In this document: positions 6,732-13,744 of the stretch, in pieces
How positions within the stretch are numbered: the first letter of the stretch is position 1
How the letters are laid out: every line of letters begins with the position of its first letter
Source: JADJPL01 sp964607915
GTDB lineage: Bacteria > Bacteroidota > Bacteroidia > Chitinophagales > Saprospiraceae
DNA: 23,440 bases
NCBI GenBank assembly: GCA_964607915.1
Contig: CAZSMU010000049.1
Span: forward strand, 1-23,440
Direction: 5' to 3'
Notes under the pieces: model-generated
What the model was told of the DNA's origin: nothing
What the model saw: the letters and a program-made list of their open reading frames with translations, nothing else
Database searches by the model: none
Position numbers and translations under genes: made by a program

Positions 6732-7766
6732 ATGTTCAAACCAGCCTGGCGCACTTTAGCCCTTATCGGAATTGCGGGAATCATCGCCTTGTTTTTTGTC
6801 TATCAGCACTTTATAGCTGGTGGTACCATTCCCCATCCCGGAAAATCGTATGTAGTGGATATCCCCCGGCAGTCCAGTTTCGAGGATGTGGTACGCATCC
6901 TCAACGCACAAGGCATCTTGAAGCAGGAATCGGGTTTCCGCCGCATTGCGGAGTTGCTGAAATACAAAAAAGAGGAGATGCGCAGTGGCCGTTATACGGT
7001 AAAAGGAGGTTGGGATATGATTAAACTCGTGCGGCATCTCCGGGGAGGAATACAGACCCCTGTGAATGTCGTATTGAACAATGAGCGGCTTCCCGAAGAC
7101 GTAGCGGGCAAGGTATCCCGCTTTATCGAGCCGGATTCCCAGGCCTTGCTGGCGTTATTCCAAAATGAGGCGTTCATCCGGCAACTGGGCTACAGCAGCG
7201 ACGATTTGATGACCCTTTTCATTCCCAACACCTATCAATTCTTCTGGAACACTACCCCGGAAGGATTCATGGAGCGCATGGTAAAAGAGCACGATTCGTT
7301 CTGGAGCAAAGACGGGCGCAGGGACAAAGCAAAGGAGTTAGGGCTGAGCGAGAAAGAGGTCTATACCCTGGCCTCCATAGTCGAAAAAGAGACCATCCGC
7401 AACCAGGAAAAGGCACGCATTGCGGGCACTTACCTCAATCGGCTCCGCATTGGCCAACCCTTACAGGCCGACCCGACGGCCGTATTTGCCACCCGCGATT
7501 TTGAGACCAAACGGGTCACCGCCTACCATATCAAGTTCGATTCCCCGTACAATACATACCTGTACCCGGGCTTGCCGCCCGGTCCTATCACGATGGCCTC
7601 TATTCCCAGCATTGACGCTGTGTTGAATGCAGAGAAGCACAACTACTTCTTTTTCTGCGCCGTCGGCGACGAATCGGGTTTGCACAGCTTCGCGGAAAGC
7701 TATGACCAGCACTTGCAGAACGTCCGCACCTTCAACCAAAACCTCATCAAAAGAGGCTTGCGCTAA
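6732..7766 (+). CDS. mltG: Endolytic murein transglycosylase MltG
   Basis: MltG cuts nascent glycan strands at the inner membrane, leaving 1,6-anhydro-MurNAc ends, and is thought to terminate glycan polymerisation. The ATG at 6732 gives 344 residues. One N-terminal membrane helix spans about residues 8-27. A LysM-like region follows (about 40-110), then the YceG-like catalytic domain. The signature ASIVEKET places the catalytic Glu at 218, with YLNRLRIGQPLQADPT and SPYNTYLYPGLPPGPI downstream as in the family. An in-frame TTG at 6684 would add 16 residues encoded by repeat R4, so the later ATG is preferred. It converges on the MFS gene with 6 bp between them. anmK elsewhere in the window acts on anhydro-MurNAc from peptidoglycan turnover. 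Confidence 0.93.
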   Translation: MFKPAWRTLALIGIAGIIALFFVYQHFIAGGTIPHPGKSYVVDIPRQSSFEDVVRILNAQGILKQESGFRRIAELLKYKKEEMRSGRYTVKGGWDMIKLVRHLRGGIQTPVNVVLNNERLPEDVAGKVSRFIEPDSQALLALFQNEAFIRQLGYSSDDLMTLFIPNTYQFFWNTTPEGFMERMVKEHDSFWSKDGRRDKAKELGLSEKEVYTLASIVEKETIRNQEKARIAGTYLNRLRIGQPLQADPTAVFATRDFETKRVTAYHIKFDSPYNTYLYPGLPPGPITMASIPSIDAVLNAEKHNYFFFCAVGDESGLHSFAESYDQHLQNVRTFNQNLIKRGLR

Positions 7767-7772
7767 AAGCCC

Positions 7773-9299
7773 CTACTGCTGGTCGTCCACGATGAACGTA
7801 ACGGCAGCAGCTATCATAAAGGATGACCCGCCTACGAGCATGGCGTAGATTGCTTCTCCGTCAAACCATTGGCGCAGCAGGTAGCCGAGTATAGAGGCCG
7901 CCACGATTTGCGGTATGACGATGAAAAAGTTGAATACCCCCATGTAGTATCCCATTTTCGCAGCCGGCAGGGTACCGGTCAGGATAGCGTACGGCATAGA
8001 CAGGATGCTCGACCATGCAAAGCCAATGCCCACCATGGAAAGCAGCAAATAGTCCGGGTTCTCTATCGTGAAGATAGAAGCGAGGCCCGCCCCACCGACA
8101 AAAAGGCAGAGCGCGTGTGCCACCTTCCGGCTCGTGTATTTGGCAATAACGGGAAGCAGGAAAGCGGCTAAAGCAGAGACGCCGTTATACACAGAAAAGC
8201 AGACCGTCACCCAATCTGCCCCGTCGTTATAGGCTTCCGAGGTAGGGTCACTGCTCCCGTAGATGGAAGCGGTTACCGCAGAAGTCGTATAGATCCACAT
8301 GGAGAAAAGTCCGAACCAGGAAAAAAACTGGACGACGGCCAGTTGTTTCATCGTGCGCGGCATCGTCATAAAGTCGCTCATGATGGTCACAAAGCCGTTG
8401 TCATAGGTTCCGCGCTTTTGCAGCCATCCGGAAATCATCCAAAGGATGCCGAAGCAGGTCAGGCCGACGCTGAGGATATATACTTCGCCTGCTACCTGCC
8501 AGGTGCTCAGCAGCACGCTGAGGCCAATCCCGACTACAGCCGTGAGGAGGCCTACCTTCCACTGCCGGGCACCGCGCCGGGCGTATCCCTCCGGGCTTTC
8601 AGGACCTGCTTCGTGGGCAGACTGTTCGGGGGGGTCAAAGGAGGCCAGGGTTTCGGGGTCGTACTCTTTAGCCCGGAATACCGTCCACATCACTGCTGCG
8701 AGGAACGCGAACGCACCCGCATAGAAAGACCATTTTACCGAGGGCGGGATTTCTCCCTCCGGAGCTGTGTTGGCAATTCCGAGCCAATTCGTGAACATCC
8801 AGGGCAGGGCGGAGGCGACGACTGCACCCACTCCGATGAAGAAGCTCTGCATAGCAAAGCCCGTCGTGCGCTGTTCCGAGGGCAAGTTATCGCCCACAAA
8901 CGCGCGGAAGGGCTCCATAGAGATATTGATGGAAGAGTCCATAATCCAAAGCACCCCTACCGCGAAGAACAAAGCGGGCGAGTTGGGCATAAGAATCAGC
9001 GCCGCGGTGGAGAGGATAGCACCGATAGCAAAGAAAGGACGCCTTCTCCCCCACTTCGGGTGCCAGGTGCGATCGCTGAAATAGCCTACGATGGGTTGTA
9101 CGATCAGGCCTGTGAGCGGCGCGGCCAGCCAATACAGCGCCAGCTTGTCGGTAGCTCCACCGAGCGTTTCAAAGATGCGGCTCACGTTGGCATTTTGCAG
9201 GGCGAAGCCGAACTGAATACCCAGGAAGCCGAAGGTCATGTTCCAGATCTCCCAGAACGAAAGTTTCGGTTTGGGTTTGTAGGTGTTTGGTGTATGCAT
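7773..9299 (-). CDS. SLC45-like MFS sugar transporter (probable maltose/maltooligosaccharide importer)
   Basis: This is an inner-membrane secondary transporter of 508 residues with about twelve hydrophobic segments. The N-terminal half contains SDRTWHPKWGRRRPFF (about residues 74-89). The GRRRP motif after the second or third helix is typical of SLC45 and related sucrose/maltose carriers in the GPH/MFS group. The conserved helix-1 stretch GFLGIQFGFALQNANVSRI is also characteristic of this bacterial subfamily. The start codon is 3 bp after the amylase stop codon, so the two are almost certainly one operon, and the substrate is inferred from that neighbour. The C-terminus has no extra domain. 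Proton coupling is family knowledge, not visible here. Confidence 0.85.
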   Translation of the reverse strand: MHTPNTYKPKPKLSFWEIWNMTFGFLGIQFGFALQNANVSRIFETLGGATDKLALYWLAAPLTGLIVQPIVGYFSDRTWHPKWGRRRPFFAIGAILSTAALILMPNSPALFFAVGVLWIMDSSINISMEPFRAFVGDNLPSEQRTTGFAMQSFFIGVGAVVASALPWMFTNWLGIANTAPEGEIPPSVKWSFYAGAFAFLAAVMWTVFRAKEYDPETLASFDPPEQSAHEAGPESPEGYARRGARQWKVGLLTAVVGIGLSVLLSTWQVAGEVYILSVGLTCFGILWMISGWLQKRGTYDNGFVTIMSDFMTMPRTMKQLAVVQFFSWFGLFSMWIYTTSAVTASIYGSSDPTSEAYNDGADWVTVCFSVYNGVSALAAFLLPVIAKYTSRKVAHALCLFVGGAGLASIFTIENPDYLLLSMVGIGFAWSSILSMPYAILTGTLPAAKMGYYMGVFNFFIVIPQIVAASILGYLLRQWFDGEAIYAMLVGGSSFMIAAAVTFIVDDQQ

Positions 9300-9302
9300 A
9301 GG

Positions 9303-10688
9303 TTAATTGTTTCGGTACTGTTCCGGAACCAGGACGAGGACCATGTAGCTCCAGGGGGTCAGGGCGAACTTCACATTATCCGCAAGCTGCATGTTGACTC
9401 CGAGGAAGGCTTCGCGATAGAGTTCATCTACGGAGCGATCTTCTATACTTGTCATCACCTCCGTATTGCTGAGGTTGAGTAAGACGATGACGCGGTTGTC
9501 GTCTTTTTCCCGTTTGAAAGCAAAGATGCGGGAATCGTCGTTGGTCTTGAGCCGCACGGGTTCACCGCCTTCCCCCATGCTCCAGAGGGCTTTTTGGGCA
9601 CGGCGAACCCCCAGGAGGGTTTCGTACATGCGCCTGCGGGGATACTCTCCCCAGTTGATCGTATCCTTTTCAAAGAAGCGCAGCCGCTTGTTGAGCCCGG
9701 CTTCCTGGCCATTGTACAGCAAAGGCATACCGTCGTACATGGTCGCCAGAACGGCCATGGCATCCTTTGCGGGGCCGAACAGTTCATCTTCGGTACCCGC
9801 CCAGGAATTCTCGTCGTGGTTTTGCGTAAAGTGCATATGCAGCCCCTCCGTAAATTTCGCGCGGTCTTCTTTGTACCAGTCCTCAATCGCGGAAATCGGC
9901 TTTTTTCCCTGTGCGACATCTTTCATCAGTTGGTGGAAGGACCAGCCGTAGGTCATGTTGAAAAGCTCTTCGTTGCGCAGGGCGGGCTCTTCAGATTCTG
10001 CCAGCATAAACAATTCGGGGTTTACGCTGCGGAGTTTCGGGATGGCCTTCCGCCAGAATTCGATGGGCACTTCGCCGGCGACGTCCACGCGGAACCCGTC
10101 CACCCCTACTTCCTTGACCCAGAACATCATTGCGTCCAGCATAGCTTCGTGGAGTCCCTTATTTCCGTAGTCGAGGGCTGCCACATCGGTCCAGCCCCAG
10201 CTCTTGCCGGTAGCGGGATTGATGGGATCTGTGATTTTGCCATCCGGTCCTTTTTGGTAGAATTCCGGGTGTTGTTTGATCCAGGGATGATCCCAGCCGG
10301 TATGGTTGGGCACCCAATCGATCAAGACCTTCATTTCGTTCGAGTGGAGGTCGTCCACCAGGGATTTGAAGCCGGACAGGGTTCCGAATTCGGGGTTTAC
10401 GCCTTTGTAGTCTGCTACGGAATAGTAGCTTCCCAGATACCCCTTGCGCTTTTCCCGGCTGATGGGGTGAATCGGCATGAACCAGACGACTTCCACCCCC
10501 AGCGATTTCAAGCGGGGCACATCGCGGGCAAACCCGGCGAAGGTGCCCTCCGGAGAGTATTGCCGGACGTTCACTTCGTAAATATTTGCGGTTTTGACCC
10601 ATTCCGGAACGATTACCTCCTGGGTGCAGGCCGTGGTCCCGAAGGCACAGGCTATGACAGCGGCGAAAGCGAAAATTTGTTTTTTCAT
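9303..10688 (-). CDS. GH13 alpha-amylase family glycoside hydrolase, lipoprotein
   Basis: A retaining alpha-glucan hydrolase, 461 residues from the ATG at 10688. The signal MKKQIFAFAAVIACAFGTTAC ends in a probable lipidated Cys21, so the enzyme is membrane-anchored in the periplasm or on the surface. The GH13 regions are in order: VLIDWVPNHTG (region I), GFRVDVA with nucleophile Asp202 (II), MLAESEE with acid/base Glu231 (III), and QNHDENS with Asp292 (IV). The catalytic triad is complete. After the barrel, a short C-terminal beta domain (about 385-461) follows. It is upstream of and nearly touching the MFS importer. A frame starting at 10811 runs through repeat R5 and is not used. The exact substrate (starch, maltodextrin) is inferred. 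Confidence 0.92.
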   Translation of the reverse strand: MKKQIFAFAAVIACAFGTTACTQEVIVPEWVKTANIYEVNVRQYSPEGTFAGFARDVPRLKSLGVEVVWFMPIHPISREKRKGYLGSYYSVADYKGVNPEFGTLSGFKSLVDDLHSNEMKVLIDWVPNHTGWDHPWIKQHPEFYQKGPDGKITDPINPATGKSWGWTDVAALDYGNKGLHEAMLDAMMFWVKEVGVDGFRVDVAGEVPIEFWRKAIPKLRSVNPELFMLAESEEPALRNEELFNMTYGWSFHQLMKDVAQGKKPISAIEDWYKEDRAKFTEGLHMHFTQNHDENSWAGTEDELFGPAKDAMAVLATMYDGMPLLYNGQEAGLNKRLRFFEKDTINWGEYPRRRMYETLLGVRRAQKALWSMGEGGEPVRLKTNDDSRIFAFKREKDDNRVIVLLNLSNTEVMTSIEDRSVDELYREAFLGVNMQLADNVKFALTPWSYMVLVLVPEQYRNN

Positions 10689-10712
10689 TTTTAGAGCTCT
10701 GTAATTTCTATG

Positions 10713-10720
10713 CGAAAATA
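10713..10720 (-). promoter_or_regulatory. Weak candidate -7 element for the amylase operon
   Basis: On the minus strand this is TATTTTCG, one mismatch from TAnnTTTG, and it lies 24 bp upstream of the amylase ATG. No TTG is found at the expected -33 position, which falls near the edge of repeat R5. It would allow transcription independent of the upstream lipoprotein gene. Confidence 0.25.
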
Positions 10721-10747
10721 GCGAAAGTCGAAGTCTTTCAGGCTTGA

Positions 10748-10800
10748 CAGACCTGTTGCGAGGGGTAAAAGGAGCTATCAGCCCCCTCGCGGCAAGCCTA
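10748..10800. repeat. Intergenic palindromic repeat, copy R5 (53 bp)
   Basis: The left arm CAGACCTGTTGCGAGGGG (10748-10765) is an imperfect inverted match to the right arm, which on the minus strand from 10800 reads TAGGCTTGCCGCGAGGGGG. The terminal TAG of the minus strand (10800-10798) is the stop codon of the upstream lipoprotein gene. The inner part is reduced to about 20 bp. It separates that gene from the amylase gene. Confidence 0.65.
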
Positions 10801-11343
10801 TTCCACGTCAAATTGCTTTTTAGTGGGCATGGTCATCAGTTGGATAATTTTCAACATACCGGGCTCCCTGTTTTTTGAGTTTTGGGTCTTCACCCAGGAC
10901 ATGGCGGAGCCATCTCCCTGAACCCCCTGCATTTGAAATTCCACATCGCGCATGTCATCTACAGCAGAATCTATGTAGAGGACCCCTCGTTTTTCATACT
11001 CGGAAGAGCCTGCTCTCCAGAACCAGGAACCTTTGTCGTATTGTTCTTCCCACTGGCCGCCCACATACGTACCGTCTATGTTGAACTTCCACCAGAGCCC
11101 TTTGTTCTGGCGGGCCGGATAGATTTTGCCCTCTTCCCCCGGGATGACGTAAAACTCTGCAACCCAATAGTTTTGAGTCAGCAACTGGGTCTCGGGGGTA
11201 TTCGGCTGGGTCAGTGGGAGGGCTGCCGTAGCGATGATTGCACCTTCCGCGCTTTGGGGCGTTGACGAGTTGGCTCCGTCTCGCTTACAGGCGGATAAAA
11301 CCGTGCATACAACAGCGAGGATACATATCCATTGTGGTCTCAT
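10798..11343 (-). CDS. Small lipoprotein of unknown function (possibly lipocalin-like)
   Basis: The ATG at 11343 gives 181 residues starting MRPQWICILAVVCTVLSAC, a lipoprotein signal with Cys19. A low-complexity Ser/Thr/Pro/Ala linker follows (about 23-52). The rest (about 60-175) is rich in aromatic residues and short strands, including NYWVAEFYVI, GLWWKFNIDGTYVGGQW and KGSWFWRAG. The pattern of Trp and Gly resembles small lipocalin-like lipoproteins of Bacteroidota, but I cannot assign it firmly. It lies upstream of the amylase gene in the same direction, 109 bp away with repeat R5 between, so a role in the same glycan system is possible. A good promoter precedes it. The stop codon is provided by the repeat. 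Confidence 0.75.
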   Translation of the reverse strand: MRPQWICILAVVCTVLSACKRDGANSSTPQSAEGAIIATAALPLTQPNTPETQLLTQNYWVAEFYVIPGEEGKIYPARQNKGLWWKFNIDGTYVGGQWEEQYDKGSWFWRAGSSEYEKRGVLYIDSAVDDMRDVEFQMQGVQGDGSAMSWVKTQNSKNREPGMLKIIQLMTMPTKKQFDVE

Positions 11344-11357
11344 ACTATTTTTTTTTG

Positions 11358-11389
11358 CAAAAATAGGAATTTCCACAAGACTTGAGAAA
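11358..11389 (-). promoter_or_regulatory. Promoter for the lipoprotein (10798-11343) and possibly the amylase cluster
   Basis: On the minus strand TTTC (11389-11386), a 20-nt spacer, and TATTTTTG (11365-11358) fit the Bacteroidota promoter with one mismatch in the -33 box. The predicted start is only about 10 nt before the ATG, leaving a short A-rich leader. Confidence 0.5.
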
Positions 11390-11403
11390 CAGGAACGGCT
11401 CAG

Positions 11404-11883
11404 CTATTCATTTTCCCCGATTGCCGACAGGATTTTGAGGAAACGCACCTTCTCGAAACTCGGCAGCACGAGATCTGCCTCGGCCATATCGGGCGAGAGT
11501 CCAACGCCCACTACCCAGCATCCTGCCTGCGCCGCCGCCGCCGCCGATGGCCCCTCCGCTGTAAACACGAGGGTTTGCTCTTCGGACACCCCTAATTCGC
11601 GCACTGCTTTTTCGTACAGGCCCGCGGTCGGGTTTTCGATGGGAGGCCCGTCGGAGCCCACCCAGGTATGGAAATAGTGGGTGATGTGAAGCCGGTTCAG
11701 GATTTGCCGTAGGTTGGGGCAACGGGCGACCACTGCAAGGTTCAATCCTTTGTTTTTCAATTCTTTGACAAACACAAATACCCCGTCTTTCAAGTCGTCG
11801 GGCGTAAGGGACTGCAGGTCTCCCTGCATGGTGTCCATATCGAGGAGGACACCCTCCAAATCAAATATACACGCACTAATCAT
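11404..11883 (-). CDS. Short HAD-superfamily protein with degenerate catalytic motifs
   Basis: The fold family is recognised from MISACIFDLEGVLLD at the N-terminus and the Rossmann-like order of strands that follows; the length is 159 residues with no large cap domain. Motif I keeps the nucleophile position Asp8 but has Glu10 in place of the second Asp of DxD. The motif II Ser/Thr position reads AVVARCPN (50-57). The motif III Lys position is Asn84 in IENPTAG. The acidic pair of motif IV, normally FED(S), is FTAEG (107-111). All four motifs are therefore altered, which suggests a non-catalytic or repurposed protein. The frame stays open upstream to the assembly gap, so a longer N-terminus cannot be excluded, though ATG 11883 gives the family-typical start. 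Confidence 0.75.
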   Translation of the reverse strand: MISACIFDLEGVLLDMDTMQGDLQSLTPDDLKDGVFVFVKELKNKGLNLAVVARCPNLRQILNRLHITHYFHTWVGSDGPPIENPTAGLYEKAVRELGVSEEQTLVFTAEGPSAAAAAQAGCWVVGVGLSPDMAEADLVLPSFEKVRFLKILSAIGENE

Positions 11884-11917
11884 AGTGGAACGGAATTTCG
11901 TTTTGCAAGGCGGAAAC

Positions 11918-12017
11918 NNNNNNNNNNNNNNNNNNNNNNNNNNNNNNNNNNNNNNNNNNNNNNNNNNNNNNNNNNNNNNNNNNNNNNNNNNNNNNNNNNN
12001 NNNNNNNNNNNNNNNNN
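11918..12017. other. Assembly gap (100 N)
   Basis: Exactly 100 undetermined bases, the usual placeholder for a scaffold gap of unknown size. Open frames appear to run through it in both directions only because N codons do not terminate. The true distance and any genes between the HAD gene and the DUF1800 gene are unknown. Confidence 0.98.
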
Positions 12018-12055
12018 CTCGAAAAGAACGCAACAGCTTCAAACCAAATAAACCT

Positions 12056-13723
12056 ATGGATAGAAGAACGGTACTCTCCACTTTCGCAGGCAAATCCAAG
12101 CCGACCCGCCCGGTCGCTGAGGAAGCGATGCGCCCTATCGCGGGCGGCCTGGAGCCCTATTCCGGCCCCTGGAACTTCGAACACGCAGCCCATATCCTAC
12201 GGAGGGCCACCTTTGGGCCTGCCATCGAAGATATCCGCTATGCGCATGCCGTCGGACTGGAAACCGTCCTGTACCAGCTCCTGCAGGATAGCCCGCTCCC
12301 TGCCCCCCCGCTCAACCTCGATTACGCCAATGATCCAAACGTACCCATCGGCCAAACCTGGGTAGATGCGCCCTTCGTCTCATCCGATCCCAACGTAGCC
12401 TCTTACCGTTCCCGCATCCTCCGCACCTGGACGATCGACAACATCCTGAGCAGCGGGATTTCGATACGGGAGAAGATGACCTTGTTCTGGCACAACCACT
12501 TTGCCACCAATGGGATAGAAGACCCCAACTTCCTCTACCACCACATCACCCTCCTGCGCCGGATGGGTTTGGGGAACTTCCGGGATTTGGTCAAGGCCAT
12601 CACTATTGACCCCACCATGCTGCGTTTTCTGAACGGTAACCAGAACACCCGCACCGGGGTCAACGAAAACTACGCCCGCGAGCTCCTGGAGTTGTTTACC
12701 ATTGGCAAAGGCCCCCTCGCCGGCCCGGGCGATTACACCAACTACACCGAGTCTGATGTATATGCCCTTGCCCGTGCGCTCAGCGGCTGGCGGGATTTCG
12801 GCTACTACTCGACCAGTGCGACGAACAAGGCCCGCTCCGCTTTTACGGCTACCCTGCACGACAGCGGCGATAAAGTACTTTCCCACCGCTTCAACAAAGT
12901 GGTCATCAGAAATCAGAACGACCTGGAATACAAGGCCGTCGTGGACATAATCTTCGAACAGCCCGAAGTGGCCCGCTACATCTGCCGGAAGCTGTACCGC
13001 TGGTTCGTCTATTACCAGATCACGCCGGAGGTGGAAACCGACATCATCGCGCCGCTCGCCAAGCTGATGATACAGTCCAACTACGAAATCAGGCCGGTCA
13101 TTCAGACGCTGCTCGGCAGCGCCCATTTCTTTGATGCCATGAACGTGGGGCCCATGATCAAGAATCCTCTGGATTTCAGCTGGGGCTTGCTCAAGCAATT
13201 GTATGTGCCTCTTCCAGCTACGACAGCAGCCAAACACCTATTGCTGTCCACGCTGCTGCGCACGGTCAACCTGCAGCAGATGGAATACTTCAACCCCCCG
13301 GAAGTAGCCGGCTGGAAGGCCTACTACCAGGAGCCTGCCTTCTACAGGATTTGGATTAACTCCACCACCCTGGGTGCGAGAATGAGTCTGAGCGACCGCC
13401 TGATTGGAGATGGAATCCTCATCAACAACTTTCGCCTCCGCATCATGCCTTTAGAAGTGCTCACCCACTGCAGCGAACCCGAAGACCCGGGCGCACTCGT
13501 GCAAGAACTGGCCGCCCTATTCTTCCCCAGACCCCTCACCCAGGAACAGATAAGCGACCTGAAGAACATCCTGGTGCCCGGCCTGCCAGACTACGTCTGG
13601 GGCACGGAATACCGGCAGTACATCGCCAACCCGACGAATACGACCTACCGGAATACCGTGGAAACGAAATTGCGCAAACTATTCAAAGCTATGTTGAGCA
13701 TGGCGGAATATTATCTCAGCTAA
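12056..13723 (+). CDS. DUF1800 domain protein
   Basis: The ATG at 12056 gives 555 residues beginning MDRRTVLSTFAGK. Family signs are HAAHILRRATFGP (about 44-56), FWHNHFATNG (about 143-152), the hallmark GVNENYARELLELFTIG (about 201-217), and the repeated helical organisation to the end. The biochemical function of DUF1800 is not established. It is widely found next to DUF1501 genes, as here, where DUF1501 starts 21 bp downstream. The twin Arg at positions 3-4 has no hydrophobic region after it, so a Tat or Sec signal is not convincing; if exported it may travel with its partner. The start lies 39 bp after the assembly gap, so upstream promoter and possible further N-terminal sequence are unseen. 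Confidence 0.88.
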   Translation: MDRRTVLSTFAGKSKPTRPVAEEAMRPIAGGLEPYSGPWNFEHAAHILRRATFGPAIEDIRYAHAVGLETVLYQLLQDSPLPAPPLNLDYANDPNVPIGQTWVDAPFVSSDPNVASYRSRILRTWTIDNILSSGISIREKMTLFWHNHFATNGIEDPNFLYHHITLLRRMGLGNFRDLVKAITIDPTMLRFLNGNQNTRTGVNENYARELLELFTIGKGPLAGPGDYTNYTESDVYALARALSGWRDFGYYSTSATNKARSAFTATLHDSGDKVLSHRFNKVVIRNQNDLEYKAVVDIIFEQPEVARYICRKLYRWFVYYQITPEVETDIIAPLAKLMIQSNYEIRPVIQTLLGSAHFFDAMNVGPMIKNPLDFSWGLLKQLYVPLPATTAAKHLLLSTLLRTVNLQQMEYFNPPEVAGWKAYYQEPAFYRIWINSTTLGARMSLSDRLIGDGILINNFRLRIMPLEVLTHCSEPEDPGALVQELAALFFPRPLTQEQISDLKNILVPGLPDYVWGTEYRQYIANPTNTTYRNTVETKLRKLFKAMLSMAEYYLS

Positions 13724-13744
13724 ACGCATACGCAAGCACCCGTT

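Noticed and set aside
8343..9482. 379-codon open frame on plus across the MFS and amylase genes
   Set aside because: It spans the boundary between two real genes on the other strand and has shadow-like composition rich in Arg, His and Gly.
9594..10694. 366-codon open frame antisense to the amylase gene
   Set aside because: The amylase on minus carries the complete GH13 triad; this frame is a codon-bias shadow.
11516..11560. Run of GCC-type triplets in the HAD gene as a triplet repeat
   Set aside because: It encodes five alanines in the helix after motif IV, a normal alanine-rich position in HAD proteins.
11899..11913. 15-base identity between the gap edge (gttttgcaaggcgga) and glpD near 22503-22517
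   Set aside because: A match of this length between two places in 23 kb is within chance; no longer similarity surrounds it.
11714..13723. Single long frame through the N gap joined to DUF1800
   Set aside because: The part before the gap is antisense to the HAD gene and the join exists only because N codons are read through. The DUF1800 start is ATG 12056.
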